A program made the position numbers and the translations under genes. This document shows, one piece after another, positions 1-10,976 of a DNA stretch of 64,000 nucleotides. The notes under the pieces were generated by a model that saw only the letters and a program-made list of their open reading frames with translations, was not told the origin of the DNA and searched no databases. The first letter of the stretch is position 1, and every line of letters begins with the position of its first letter. Source of the stretch: Metaphire vulgaris (Eukaryota > Annelida > Clitellata > Crassiclitellata > Megascolecidae); assembly GCA_018105865.1 (NCBI GenBank), contig CM030861.1, forward strand, positions 2,732,984 to 2,796,983. Reading direction: 5' to 3'.

Positions 1-154
1 GAGCTGAGAACTGCAGGACGGCCAACAGCAGCTGCCTGTCCTTCTCATTACCCGGCTGATTACAGGCCAAAGACCAACAGTCGTCACTGTTGCAGCATCT
101 CTCCAACACTTCATCCAGCTTATCCAACACATCAGCCCAGTTCAACAGCTCACA
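1..154 (-). CDS. HUWE1: HUWE1 coding exon 3 (cut by window edge)
   Basis: It begins after a T-rich acceptor (TTTGTTTGTTAG on the minus strand) with CELLNWADVLDKLDEVL, then a Cys-rich insert (CCNSDDC), then DRQLLLAVLQFSA. The reading is open to base 1, so the exon continues outside the window. Confidence 0.85.
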
Positions 155-1690
155 CTAACAAACAAAAATGCCGCAGCAGCATCTAACATCAAAATCATTC
201 AACAATATCCATAAAACACGAATGAAATGCATATGGCAATAGTTCTGGTGATCCTACAGGTGTGTAAATGTACCTTGTGCACATTCTTTAGCATAATATT
301 CAGTCAGATTGTAATGATTATACTAAAGGCTTCTATATAAAAACTCAAAGAAATGGACTAATTAATAATACTAACAATAATACTAATAATAATAATATCA
401 CTACTGTTGTCATTGCTATTATTTCTGTCATTGAGTAAAGATCAAAACTACTAAAATATTTCAATGTATAACAAACCTTTCCATAGATCCAAGTTTTGAT
501 CTGAGAAATTTCATTATACAGTTCATCTGCTGTGTTACATGACTTTATTCTGTCGATCAGTACCTTACATTCATGTGGCTACAAAATAAAATTTCAGAAT
601 AAAATTGCAAAATAAAATCACCAACTCCCATTACATGAACAAAGACAAGAGGCAAAAGATGACTCAAAAGGCTCAAAGTCCACAGCAGAAGTGAAAGACT
701 TCAAACACAATTATATCATGATCATCTCAAGTCTACTATAAAATGTATAGCATCAATACCTATTACAGAGTTAACTAAGACAATATGTCTCAATCTGGAA
801 TTAACTCGGCTGTCTAGCCGATGTCTCTAACCATGTCTATATTTTTGGGCCTACTAGGCATTGTGTGGCCAGTTCACGTCAGACCACTGAAGTTAAGTAG
901 CATTGAGCACTGTTCATACTTGGATGGGTGAACCTCCTGGAATCAAGTCATGGTGCCAGCAGTCAACCAAGCCATTCATTGTTTAGACATCAATAAAATG
1001 ATAGCATCGTTTAGCCAAGAAGGCAAAACACAGGTCTAGAGAAAGCAATGGCAAACTACTCTAGATTAATGGCATAAACCTCCTGCATCACTCCTTGCTT
1101 AGTGTAAGGAGATGAGTGCAGGACCCTAAGCTAGTTTCAGTATGGAACTAACTGTACATTTTACTATAGCTTTGACCTACCATTTTCCTGATGGACTTGG
1201 AAAACTAACAATTGATATTTCTGTGCATTGGAACAACTGTTGTAACATTTAACATCATAACATAAAACGTTGTTCTATTGGCTCAAAGCCTGCTTCAATT
1301 CTAGCACCTTCAACTTCTCATGACATCAGCTGAATATAGGCAGCTGCTGGTCGTTCCCTCGACACCCTTCCTTCCATCGTATCAGGCTGACACTGTCAGC
1401 ACAGCTGAGTCAATTTGGTTAAGTCCCTAGAGCAGAAACAACTGTGAAAATGTTCAACTTGTCCTGAGGACTGAACTCCAGGCCTCACAAGTGGGAGGTC
1501 AGTCTACCACTGAACCACTAACTACATCATGACAACTAACATAACTGATCCTATCACAAATTTTGAAAATTGAGTTTTATATTGTACATCAGACAACATA
1601 AATGTTCAAATTCTGGATGAAATTAGTCAAAGCAACAGAACTTACTACATCAAAGCTACTCTTTTTCAACTTGCTTCGATCAACTTTCAT
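1..1690 (-). CDS. HUWE1: HUWE1-like HECT E3 ubiquitin ligase, N-terminal coding exons (partial gene)
   Basis: HUWE1 is a very large HECT-type E3 ubiquitin ligase of nucleus and cytoplasm. Only its extreme N terminus is here. Three minus-strand exons join in phase: 1690-1646, 578-477 and 154-1 (open at the window edge). The reading begins MKVDRSKLKKSSFDV, continues with PHECKVLIDRIKSC and ISQIKTWIYGK, then CELLNWADVLDKLDEVL and DRQLLLAVLQFSA. These match, in order, the start of animal HUWE1 as I recall it (MKVDRTKLKK, the LIDKLK and QIKTW segment, CELYHWVDLLD, LLLAVLNFTA). Each junction has GT and AG. No catalytic HECT region is in the window. The intron at 579-1645 holds a 5S-like SINE. Identity is confident from four consecutive matching segments; divergence from vertebrates suggests a distant lineage. 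Confidence 0.85.
477..578 (-). CDS. HUWE1: HUWE1 coding exon 2
   Basis: A 102-nt exon of 34 codons between a TTTTGTAG acceptor and a GTTTGT donor, phase 0 at both ends. It encodes the PHECKVLIDRI to QIKTWIYGK segment, which matches the LIDKL..QIKTWNIGK segment of animal HUWE1. Confidence 0.85.
847..1140 (+). repeat. 5S rRNA-derived SINE or 5S-like relic
   Basis: Bases ~880-962 resemble the 3' half of 5S rRNA: GAAGTTAAGTAGCATTGAGC, then TACTTGGATGGGTGAAC and CCTGG. Point changes and a broken terminus make it unlikely to be a working 5S gene. It is followed by a SINE-like body containing GCAATGGCAAACTACTCTAG, a motif seen in the tails of several animal SINEs. It lies inside HUWE1 intron 1, opposite to the gene. 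Confidence 0.7.
1646..1690 (-). CDS. HUWE1: HUWE1 coding exon 1 (start codon exon)
   Basis: Fifteen codons, ATG at 1690-1688, encoding MKVDRSKLKKSSFDV. The donor directly follows codon 15 (GTAAGT on the minus strand, 1645-1640), so the intron is phase 0. Any upstream splice acceptor for the 5' UTR would lie just before the ATG. Confidence 0.8.
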
Positions 1691-2099
1691 CTTGTGGTTT
1701 CTGTTCTTTCAAACAATAAAATGATCATTCGTTCATTCAACACAACCAAAGGAAAAGTGCTGAAGACATCAACTCTGAAATTCAACAAACAGTCAATTAA
1801 CATCACATTCATTAACTTCCTACAGTAAATTAAAACAGAATCTAGCCCTCAAGAATTATATTTCTATAGGGATGGAAAAATTCATTAATGGAAGCAACTG
1901 AATCAAGGCAATATTATATGCATCACAAATCAACTGGTAATTAGACATTATGAGAACTTCAAATATTTCAGCTCAAAAATTAATTAATAAATACCAACAC
2001 TGTGCTAATATTGAAAACAATAATATTAACACATTCATGGGCTTTTTGAAATTCACATGTTAGGCCAATTTACAAACATTTCTGAAACAGACTCTAGAC

Positions 2100-3076
2100 C
2101 AGGGTGTCAAACATACAGCCCAGAAAAACTTTTCATCCATCCGCATGTATGTGGCTGAATACAAGAAAAAACTTTCTGTTTGAGGAGTTACTATATTTAA
2201 GGTGTGTTCAAAAAGTACATATATGAAAATCTGAAATTACATTTTTTTAAATTGAAAAAATTTTTGAACAAGCCTTTTTATATACTGTTTCGTGTAATAT
2301 CATATCAGATCATATCACAAACTCAACAAAGAGTTGCGTGCACAAGCTCCATTGGCTCCATCAAGTCAGGAAAGCACTTTCCACCTCCGCTGCACTACAG
2401 TGCGTTCTCGCCTCAGTGGTCTCCTCTGTTGACTATTGTAATAGTCTTGTCTATGGTATTCCTGAATATCTAATATCCAAAATCCAGAATATTCTCAACG
2501 TCGCTGCCAGACTAATCTACCGCCAGGACTGCCGGGCGAGCATAACACCTCTCATGAGACAAGCTTCACTGGCTTCGTGTCCGAGAATGCATTATCTTTA
2601 AGAGGTGCCTCATAATTCATGGCATCATCACCGGCCAAGCCAGTTTGGAGTACCTAGCACGACTTGTAATACCCTCCAGTGACACTCTCAGACGATCGAC
2701 ACTGCGATCATCGTCCTCTCTAGACCTTGTTGTCCCGAGACCACTCAAGATCCCTAACCCTAGGAGATCGCACCTTCTCACGAGGCGGACCACTCCTATG
2801 GAATACTATTCTGCTGGAAATCAGAAGGATCAAAGACCAACCCATTTTTAAAAACAGACTGAAAAACCATCTATTTCGGGAGTCATACTCTTTGTAAAGT
2901 GCCTTTGTCTTTGGCCCCGCTATTCTTACGGTGCTATATAAATAGTCCACTATACATACATACATACATACGTAATAGGCCTACTGTAGTTGTGTTAATG
3001 TTATGTACAAATCAGGCCATAATAACCACAAAGACTTATATGTGGCCCACTATATTGAATAAGTTTGACACCCCTG
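2100..3076. mobile_element. hAT MITE (CAGGGTGTCAAAC family) split by a LINE
   Basis: Terminal inverted repeats CAGGGTGTCAAAC and GTTTGACACCCCTG are flanked by a perfect 8-bp target duplication, CTCTAGAC (2092-2099 and 3077-3084), as expected for hAT elements. The ends match the shorter copy at 17519-17930 (shared TTTCATCC, TGTGGCTGAATACA and TTATGTACAAATC). Comparison of the two shows that a LINE fragment sits inside this copy at about 2300-2972. Confidence 0.85.
2300..2972 (+). mobile_element. CR1-like LINE 3' fragment inside hAT MITE
   Basis: Broken reading frames give the C-terminal tail typical of CR1/jockey-type LINE proteins: a QVRKALSTSAALQCVLASVV stretch, a SVDYCNSLVYGIPEYLI segment, then ILNVAARLIYR and ITPLMRQ. 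Several frameshifts separate the pieces. The 3' end is a short CATA microsatellite next to the MITE sequence. It is a dead, 5'-truncated copy. Confidence 0.75.
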
Positions 3077-3084
3077 CTCTAGAC

Positions 3085-4590
3085 AAACACCGTAGGACAA
3101 CATACATCAAGTACGAACAGCAAAATTTGTTCACCAATGACCAAAAGAAAACCTTCCATAATAAAAAAAAAATAACTTCTGAGAATTGAAAATTGATAAT
3201 TCAGTGAATCAATGAGGAGCAGCAGCATCCATGTAAACAAGAATTCTGCTATGCATCACATGTAAGCCAATAGAGTAGTGTCTGATTAAGTGGAACTGCC
3301 ATAAATATGCCCAGGAATGAAACATGACAATGATACCCTATTCTGTGCAATTCTATTAGAGCAATCCATTAAGATGCAGTCATAGAACAGCAAAGAATTC
3401 ACTCACTCTATGCACAACTTCAAAAGCCACAACACATTAACCACTCAGCTAATGCTTAAATGTGTATGCAGCTTTTAGAAGTTTACGCATTCATATTCAA
3501 TAAAGCATAAGCCATTACCACTATAACACTGCATTCCCATGATGGTAGTACACTTATTTAAAATTCTATCTTAAAACATTTAAAACTTGGTTCAATTAAC
3601 AATTTTCATCAATTCTTTTATCATGAATAATTATTAAGTAGCACAGTACTTTGTCAAATTAGATTTAAATAAGAAAAACATAAAAATTCAAGAGAAAATT
3701 TGGGACTTTCAATATCATTGTTTAAAATCAATTTTGCTTCTAAATTATGGGCTGTTTATTAATTTTAATGAAATCAGCGAATCTGCCCTCCTATTTCTGC
3801 AATAAGCAATAATTCACTCCACTCAATGTATCACCTATTTAATATTAATGAATATGCAACTACATCTATAATGCAGCATTTGACAGCACTCATCATCAGC
3901 ACAATCACAACCATCATAATAATAATTAACTCATCTTCAGTCAGCACAATCACAAATATCACCATCACCTTCTTCTTCATTAACAGTTTTCTTCTGATGA
4001 CAAGTTCTTTGCTAAATAGCATCATCTTAATCAACCTTGTGCTTTCTGCCCAAGATTCTACATATTAGATTCTCAAAAATTTTATGACAATCTTATGAGA
4101 AATTCTGTCTTACAACAATCCTAAGATATCTTTCCTAATTCTCAAAACATCTTCTATCAACTGCACAACAAAGTTATAACAAATTTTACTATCAGTTCAG
4201 AGGTGTTTCAAGATAATTCTAAAAATAGAATTTAAAACACTGATGGTCCAGGTGGTGATGAAATATTTACAAATGGGAGATTTTTGTGCTGACATTGGAA
4301 TACTGAAACTCTGCTGGAGGTTTCCAGTGGATGATAGGGAGAGACAGTGGTTCGATTATCTCAGAATAGCATTAGAAGAAGTCACAAGTGTCTTTAGTGG
4401 CTGGCTGGCTACTTGTTTGATCACCTCCCATCATTTAAATCAGGAAGATATGATCACAAACAAATTCAAACAGTGCCATCTACAGTAAGCCGTCCCAAAT
4501 GCCTTGGATGACATTACCAGTAATTGCACATAGAGTGCCACAAAAGTCTTCTTCAAATAATGAAAACACATACTTCTTCTCTGCCTTCTT
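3085..4590. other. AT-rich intergenic or 5' intronic stretch, nothing recognised
   Basis: Low-complexity AT-rich sequence. The short frames present show no family motif. It could be a 5' intron of HUWE1 if the promoter is near 6.9 kb. Confidence 0.4.
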
Positions 4591-5045
4591 CTTTAACCAT
4601 CCTCTTTCCAGGAGTCAGTTGCACTGTGGACTATACTTTTCTATTGCTACCTATTGTTAGTTGCCCTCACGGTTTGGTATGTTGCAAGTCCCATCCAGAT
4701 TTAGATGTTGTCGAGCCAGGTTATCCTTGGTCTCCCTTGAGACCTGGAATTGCATGTTGTACGATCTCCTTCTCAAGACAATTGCCTTGCTTCCTTGCCA
4801 CATGTCCATAGTATGTCAGTTTTCTTCTTGTGATGTTATTCAATAAGATTGCCTGATATTCTGCGTTTTTCCTTGCCCATTAAATGGTCTTCATCATTTC
4901 CAAGGCACTCTAAGCACTGTTCTCAATCCTGTCATCTTGATCTCTATGCAAGTTTCATCCTTTTTTGCCAGTGTCCAGCTCTTGCAGCCATATATTGCTA
5001 CTGGCTAAACCAAGGCCTTCCATAGTTGCATTTTTGTTGTAAGTG
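4591..5045 (-). mobile_element. Decayed LINE reverse-transcriptase C-terminal relic
   Basis: Reading the minus strand in shifting frames gives segments typical of the region after the RT in several LINE families: SSNIWLQELDTGKKG, NAEYQAILLNNI, then a RRKLTYYGHVARKQG-like stretch (the Y/L-GHVAR motif) and EKEIVQ. Multiple stops and frameshifts show that it is dead. Confidence 0.5.
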
Positions 5046-6240
5046 ATATTCCTCGATTTTTCCACATTTTCTTCAAAGAGGCATGGCCTTTTGCCAAACA
5101 TTATCGTTAACATTAACTTTAACAGAAATGATTTGACACAATGCAATTAAACAGTGAGACCAAAAGTAATGATGTTTTGAAACTGCAGACTCTGTCATGT
5201 CTCCATATTCTGTTTCAGGAGCAAATTAATACTACAGTTTCATCACTGAAGAAGTTAGGATGGTCATCACTCTCAGCCATTTCCCCTATTTTATTGTTAT
5301 ATATGAAACCTTATCTAAATAATTCAATATTTAAACCTTTGCAAGTCTGAATACATGCATAACAATGCAGCCAGTAGTTTCATGATTTGTTGACCTAAGT
5401 ATAACACTATCTGACTGGTCCCAGAGTTTTATCATCGATAGTAGTGATATCGTAAAAGGATATTTGAGAATCAACTTACGATATTTTTACAATTACCTAA
5501 CATCTCAAGTCTGTGACTTATGATAAAGCTCATCATTGTCTCAGGATTAGTTTCAGATTTTTCAAGAATCTGGCCATATCACTTGTTGGCAGTGTTTAAT
5601 CCTTCTTCCTCATAAATTCAGTTGAAATTGTCATTCCCATTCTCAGTTTAAGGTTTTCGACTTCATTCTACCACCTATCACTCTTGCTAGCATGTAGTCC
5701 CTTCAAAAAAATATATCAATTTCACTTGTCTTCATCTGACACTATTGATAAGGAACTTCTCCTATTATTCATTGCCTTCCATTCTACTCAGCTGATGTGC
5801 TGATGCTTTCACATTTCTCCATATCCACAAATCAAATCCATCTTCCTCGCTATTCAAGTCTCATCCACAATACCCCACTGACAATAATAGATATGAAAGC
5901 ATACTTCTTCAGAGACCAATTTCATATAAGATCTTTTCTGTGACACCAATTCCACATAAGGGCTTCACAACTGACAATTTTGGGGCAGAAATGCATATCC
6001 TTGAGTTATGAGAATTAATACCTCTTACCCAAAGTCCTAACTAAAATATATATAATGAGAAAATTTCTCAGGCTACATAAAAATGAGATTCCCTTAACAA
6101 TTAAATTAGTGACAATGAACCTTCACAAATTAACAAAGGATCTTTTCAGTAACCTACTCTTTCAAATAATAAGATCTTTGACTTTGTTTTCAAGTAAATA
6201 ATGAATTATACAAATTAATTATTCCCATTCATACACGGTT
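5046..6240. other. AT-rich non-coding stretch, nothing recognised
   Basis: No supported exon, RNA gene or transposon end was seen. Confidence 0.35.
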
Positions 6241-6843
6241 ACTAACAAAATAATGTTTGTTTACTTAGGGTTCTTTGTCCTAAACAAGTCACGCCTACAA
6301 AAAACGTATGCCAACTGCCAAGCAAAAAAACGGCGCAACGGGCAACTACTAAGTGTGCGAAATAGAGTTGCCAATCGTCCCGGAACGTCCGATAATTTGT
6401 CCCAATAGATTCTTCCGTGCGCACAATGTCCCGCATTTTAATGTATTGTCTAACAAATGTCTTCCACTAATACGGTTCGAGCGTTAATGCCGAAATGCAT
6501 TTAGAAATCGTCCGGCTTCTTAAACAGATAAAGGTCAAAACCGTAGGAAAGAAAGAAAGAAAGAAAAAGCGGTCGAATAAGAAGGAGACGATGGAGGTGG
6601 TGGTGATGATGTTAGACGCAGTTCCATATTTAGCGGATAACGCAGTCAAGAGTGATTTCAACAATCGCCGAGTAGTTTCAGTGCTGTCGGGAAAATTCGT
6701 CGCGCAATTTCAGCTCCGAACGACGGGTGCCGCCGAGAGTCGGTCGGCCGCCGCGGGTTTCGGCGTTCGACGGTCGGTTAAACGGCCGAGGAGAAGAGCT
6801 GCGAAGCGTCGTTTGCACAGACTGGTAATTCCAGCAGACTCAC

Positions 6844-6930
6844 CTTCTTGCTTCGCCATATTATGATCAAGCCCCGGATGTGAAGTCAAAGACGTCGAAA
6901 ATTTCCTCTTACTCACCAACGAACAGTAAA
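6844..6930 (-). promoter_or_regulatory. Candidate promoter and 5' untranslated first exon (minus strand)
   Basis: The 6.3-6.9 kb stretch is GC- and CpG-richer than its surroundings. On the minus strand an ATG at 6859-6857, in a YY1-like ATATGGCGAAG context, is followed 16 nt from the A of ATG by a strong donor GTGAGT (6843-6838). Splicing to either AG near the HUWE1 ATG would put this ATG in a short uORF that ends within a few codons. It could therefore be the HUWE1 5' UTR exon. That link is inference; it may serve another transcript. Confidence 0.35.
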
Positions 6931-7019
6931 TCGTTAAAAATCATAGATCAGCAATTCTGCATTCTGTATCATCGTCTAACGTCCGTAAATCAGAACTGCA
7001 GTTATTGATATTATATGTA

Positions 7020-7480
7020 ACAACCTAGCCTCACTGCCCTTCAGATATTGACTATTGCCTGGCCGATCTTTCACCTTTTCCATAGCTATATTTTAAGAAA
7101 GGCTGAGCGCCTATAAATAATCAGCTATACTGTTGTGCTGCTTTCCAATTAAAATTAAAGCGCTATATAATCCACGAGATTTTACTTACTAACTTACTTA
7201 TATTTATGGTTGCAATGTACTCGTAGGATTGTAAAATACACACTTTATAGAGCCTGTGTTTAGATTCTGCAATTTGTATGATTGTATCGTTAGTGCATGA
7301 TTGTGACTATATCAGGGCTATATATACAGCAATTCTAAAAAGATCGACAGCTGATTTTACAATCAATTCAAATGCATTAATTGGCTCGTGCTGTTACTAA
7401 GTCACCAAAATTCTACCACATTGTATTTCACCCATACTAAAAATAATTAGGCCTACACTGGCTTAAAATAGCTGGACGTA
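7020..7480 (+). mobile_element. CR1-like LINE fragments (family with TTTACTTACTTAC tail), plus orientation
   Basis: Bases ~7040-7200 are the LINE 3' UTR (GCCTGGCCGA..AAGCGCTATATAATCCACG..GATTTTACTTAC) in plus orientation. Bases ~7365-7480 are a broken piece of the coding end (LARAVTKSPKF and LHWLK segments). Both match the fuller copy at 11935-12950. Confidence 0.65.
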
Positions 7481-7484
7481 TCTA

Positions 7485-8185
7485 ATATAAAGTAAAGTAA
7501 AATCTCGTGGATTTCTATAGCGCCTTGGAAAACAGCACAACAGTAGCTGCTTATTCTTAGGCGCTCAGCCTCTCTTAAAATAGCTATAGGAAAGGTGTGG
7601 GATCAGCCAGGCAATAGTCAATATCCGAAGGGCAGTGAGGCTAGGTTGTTACAGCTATGGCGGAAATGATTTAAGAAACAGGAAGGATTTAATCTTAGAC
7701 CTGAAGACTTGAGGAGATAGTGCAGGAATTATAGGAAATGAGGAATCAGATTTTATTGTTTTAAAGTGTCCAAGTGTGCGAAGGGAAGCTGGGATCGAGT
7801 TCCAGAGTTCAGGTGCAGCGTATGAGAAGGCACGGTTGCAAATTTTCAGGGATGACTGATTTATGGGCGTGACAGAGTGAGATGAGATGACGAACGTGTG
7901 GGTCGAGGAGGCTGAGGGGTTAATAGTGATCTAAGGTAGACAGGTTTTGATGACTGAAGTGAGCTATGTGTAAGTGTTATTATCTTATATTGGATACGTT
8001 CTGTTATTTTAAGCCAATGTAATGATTTTAGTATGGGTGAAATATGGGAGAATTTAGGTGACTTTGAGCTAATTGCATTTTCTATTGATTGCCATTTGTT
8101 GATGGAGGCTTTGGGAAGGTTATAGTAGAGGGAGTTAATATAAGTAATATAAGTATAAGTTAATATAAGATAATATAGCATTTGC
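7485..8185 (-). mobile_element. CR1-like LINE 3' end, minus orientation
   Basis: It starts with the reversed tail (AGTAAAGTAAAATCTCGTGG) and reads back into the coding end: SSSHLTLSRP, SLHWLKITERIQYKI and SPKFSHISPILKS on the minus strand. Shared with the copies at 8775-11600, 11935-12950 and 62830-63250. Confidence 0.8.
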
Positions 8186-8190
8186 ATTTG

Positions 8191-8191
<1 letters not shown>

Positions 8192-8223
<32 letters not shown>
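8192..8223. repeat. (TA)n microsatellite
   Basis: About 16 uninterrupted TA units between two oppositely oriented LINE fragments. Confidence 0.95.
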
Positions 8224-8225
<2 letters not shown>

Positions 8226-8565
8226 TCACTTCATTCATCAAAACCTGTCTACATTAGGACATTATTAACACCTCAGCCTCATCGACCAACGCGATCTTCT
8301 TTTCGTCTCACTTTTTCACGCCCGCTGAATCGATCAATCACTCCTGAAAATCTGCAACCGTGCCTTAATTGCCAAGCGCCGCAACTAAACTTTGGAACTC
8401 GGTCCCAACTTCCCTCCGCGCAGTCTTAGACACTGTACAACATTAAATTCTGAATCTTCATTTACCATAATTCCTGCATTATTTGCTCATGTCTTCAGAT
8501 CTAAGCTTAAATCTTTTTTCCAAAATCATTTTCTACATATAGCTCTAACAACCTATATCGAGCGA
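8224..8565 (+). mobile_element. CR1-like LINE coding 3' fragment, plus orientation
   Basis: It encodes broken pieces of the same LINE protein tail (SKPVYI, RPTRSSSFRLTFSRP-like, ICNRAL, RSLRH, VFRSKLKSFF). Head-to-head with the minus copy at 7485-8185. Confidence 0.7.
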
Positions 8566-8569
8566 GAAT

Positions 8570-8665
8570 CTATACGGCCTACGTTAAATCCGTATGCCAC
8601 ACCGTATCGAAAACTGCTGTCAAACCCAGAAAGATGGCGCCTGTCTTTAGACGCTGTTGCATGAA
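8570..8665 (-). mobile_element. LINE reverse-transcriptase motif-A fragment
   Basis: The minus strand carries GAIFLGLTAVFDTVWH, the RT palm motif A region (F-D-x-V-W-H). The same segment lies at ~61450-61510, so both come from one LINE lineage. Only ~90 bp remains. Confidence 0.6.
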
Positions 8666-8967
8666 TCCGACGGTAAATAGATCTTTCTTTGAATCGGAAA
8701 TATTGTATAATATAACCAGGGCGCGATTTGTAGGGGGAATCTTCTCCCCCACTGTCCAACTGCATCCGCCCTAAAGTAAAGTAAGTAAAGTAAAATCTCG
8801 TGGATTTCTATAGCGCCTTGGAAAACAGCACAACAGTAGCTGTTTATTCTTAGGCGCTCAGCCTCTCTTAAAATAGCTATAGGAAAGGTGTGGGATCAGC
8901 CAGGCAATAGTCAATATCCGAAGGGCAGTGAGGCTAGGTTGTTACAGCTATGGCGGAAATGATTTAA

Positions 8968-10976
8968 CCCTTTCACTACCAATGACTCCAAATGGAGTCA
9001 TTGTATAAACTTGTGTTTTTCTAACTCCAGAATGCAAGTACAAGCAATTATTTTATTTGATACATAAAATATGCATATTTTGTCTAAAATAGGCATTTTA
9101 GCACCAAGCTAACCTCTTTGATGGAGGCATTGTGCTAATTTGAAGTTACCACATTGGAGCACAATATTTATTTTAAGTATTCAAGCAAATTTTTAATACT
9201 TTTAGTGCATTTTTTTAGATTTGAAAAATATTCTACCATTCATGTATTATTATTGAATGCACAACCGAAAACGTGAATGAATTTTTTCAAAACATTTTTA
9301 GAAAAACGAGTTTTTATGCATGACGCCATTTGGAGTCAATGGCTGTGAACGGAACTAAAGCACCAACTGCAGATCTGAGACAGAGTTTTATTCTCTAAGA
9401 AATATTTGAGAAATTCGTCAATGAAGGACTTATTGATCACATAGTACACCAGATGGACTCTATAGAGTATGACAGTGGCATAGCCTGGGTTCTAGAATGG
9501 GGGGAGTGGGTGTGCCATGGCCACCCATTTTGGGGTAATATTAGATTCAAATCTTGAAATTTGGTGCATATGTTTGAGACTTCATGACAGCACACTGGCA
9601 TTTGGCACTCCCCAATTGAAAAAATGTTCCTTAGGTTTTAAGTTCTCCTAGAGAGGTCTGGGGCAGAGACCCAGCCGCCCCAATTTAGCATAGGCCTAAT
9701 ACCAGATTTAAATCTTGAATTTGTTAGATAAAATTTTATAAATGTCTCTGCAAGAACCTCCCCACTACTGTTGGCCTGCTCAAGGGCCCCCAAGACGCTG
9801 TCCCTCTTGTGGCTGCGCTAATGGACAGAAGACAGACATGCACATTCAATATAGTCTGACAAGGGGACTATGGGCAGTGGTGGCTCCAGGATTTGGCAAG
9901 GGGGCCGTTGGGGTGTCAACTTCTAATCATGGGGGCCAACCATTTGATGTTAGGTATGTAGTATTAAGTATAGGGTCCCAACAGGGGGCCACTGGGGGGC
10001 AGGCACTCAATAGGGGCACAGGCCCCTGTGTAGCCACTACTGACTATGGAGGATAGTCGTGAGCTCCTCAGCTCTGTCACTGCCTCAAAAGTTTTGAGCA
10101 ATATATTTGCCGCTAAAGAGTTGGCAGAGAGCAAACAATCATTTGAGTTAGACAGTGAGCTCTGATGTAGGCCAATATCTTAAAGGTTTTAATTTAATTT
10201 AACACCGACTGGCAACCAGCCGCAATGCAACTACAGTATATCAATTCTGTTGACAATCACCGTCTCTCCACCCGGAGAAATTTCCCGCATATCCCTTAAC
10301 CATGTCTCATGACCTGGGTGTCATTATCCCTTTGGGATGCTCATTTGCCTGTGAAAGGAAAACCATAAGAATATCACATCTTGACTGGGTCAAGTTAAAA
10401 AACGACAGGTGAAGCACTGATTCATGAACAGAAGGGGCCATTTTAGTTTGCAAGTGTGAACCTCCAATGTCTTCTACATCTGTATTCAACACTTCAACTG
10501 AGCATGAAATAACAGAGAAACTAGCGAAGAAGTATGCTATAATTCCAGAAGGGAAATCAGATGTCACAGTGTTCTGCATTTCCCTTCATTCTGAACCAAA
10601 GCATTAGTGCAAGTTGTGCCACAGCTGTGTGGACTTAGGTGAATTAACTGGGGCTGCCAATGTGTGTCACAGGGACAGAATTTGGTTTCTAGCAAACATA
10701 ATTGCTAAGCAACAGTAACACTGTAGTTCTACAACTTGCAAACTTTAATAGCAATCTTTATTATTGATTACTCAATGTTACACCTCTATGACTCCATATG
10801 GAGTCATGGGGACCTTTGACCACCAGTGACTCCATATGGAGTCATACCCATAATTATATAATTAATTACTGTTTTAATTAAAAATTGTGCTTAGGTGTCT
10901 AAAAGCTTTCCATTTACTTCACTTTTGACTTCAAAAATTTTTTTTTGCTAAAAAAATTAAATCGGTAGTGAAAGGG
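8968..10976. mobile_element. piggyBac-like transposon, non-autonomous, 2.0 kb
   Basis: Perfect 13-bp terminal inverted repeats CCCTTTCACTACC and GGTAGTGAAAGGG are flanked by TTAA on both sides (8964-8967 and 10977-10980), the piggyBac signature. Near both ends is a palindrome of the type ATGACTCCATATGGAGTCAT: twice on the right (near 10.79 and 10.83 kb) and as ATGACTCCAAATGGAGTCAT on the left (~8983). These could be transposase sites. No intact DDD transposase frame is visible. A hAT MITE (9875-10042) sits inside it. Confidence 0.85.
9875..10042. mobile_element. hAT MITE family A (CAGTGGCGGCTCCA type)
   Basis: Ends CAGTGGTGGCTCCAGG and GTAGCCACTACTG, flanked by an 8-bp duplication with one mismatch (ACTATGGG and ACTATGGA). 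The core GATTTGGCAAG, CAACCATTTG and GGGTCCCAACAGGGGG are shared with the other family A copies in the window. Confidence 0.85.

Noticed and set aside
846..965. Functional 5S rRNA gene
   Set aside because: Only part of the gene matches and substitutions would break stems; no terminator follows the 3' end.
6495..6866. Plus-strand frame of 123 codons, basic
   Set aside because: No family similarity, compositionally biased (KKERKKKR, RRAAKRR), and it overlaps the GC-rich candidate promoter; no splice sites support it.
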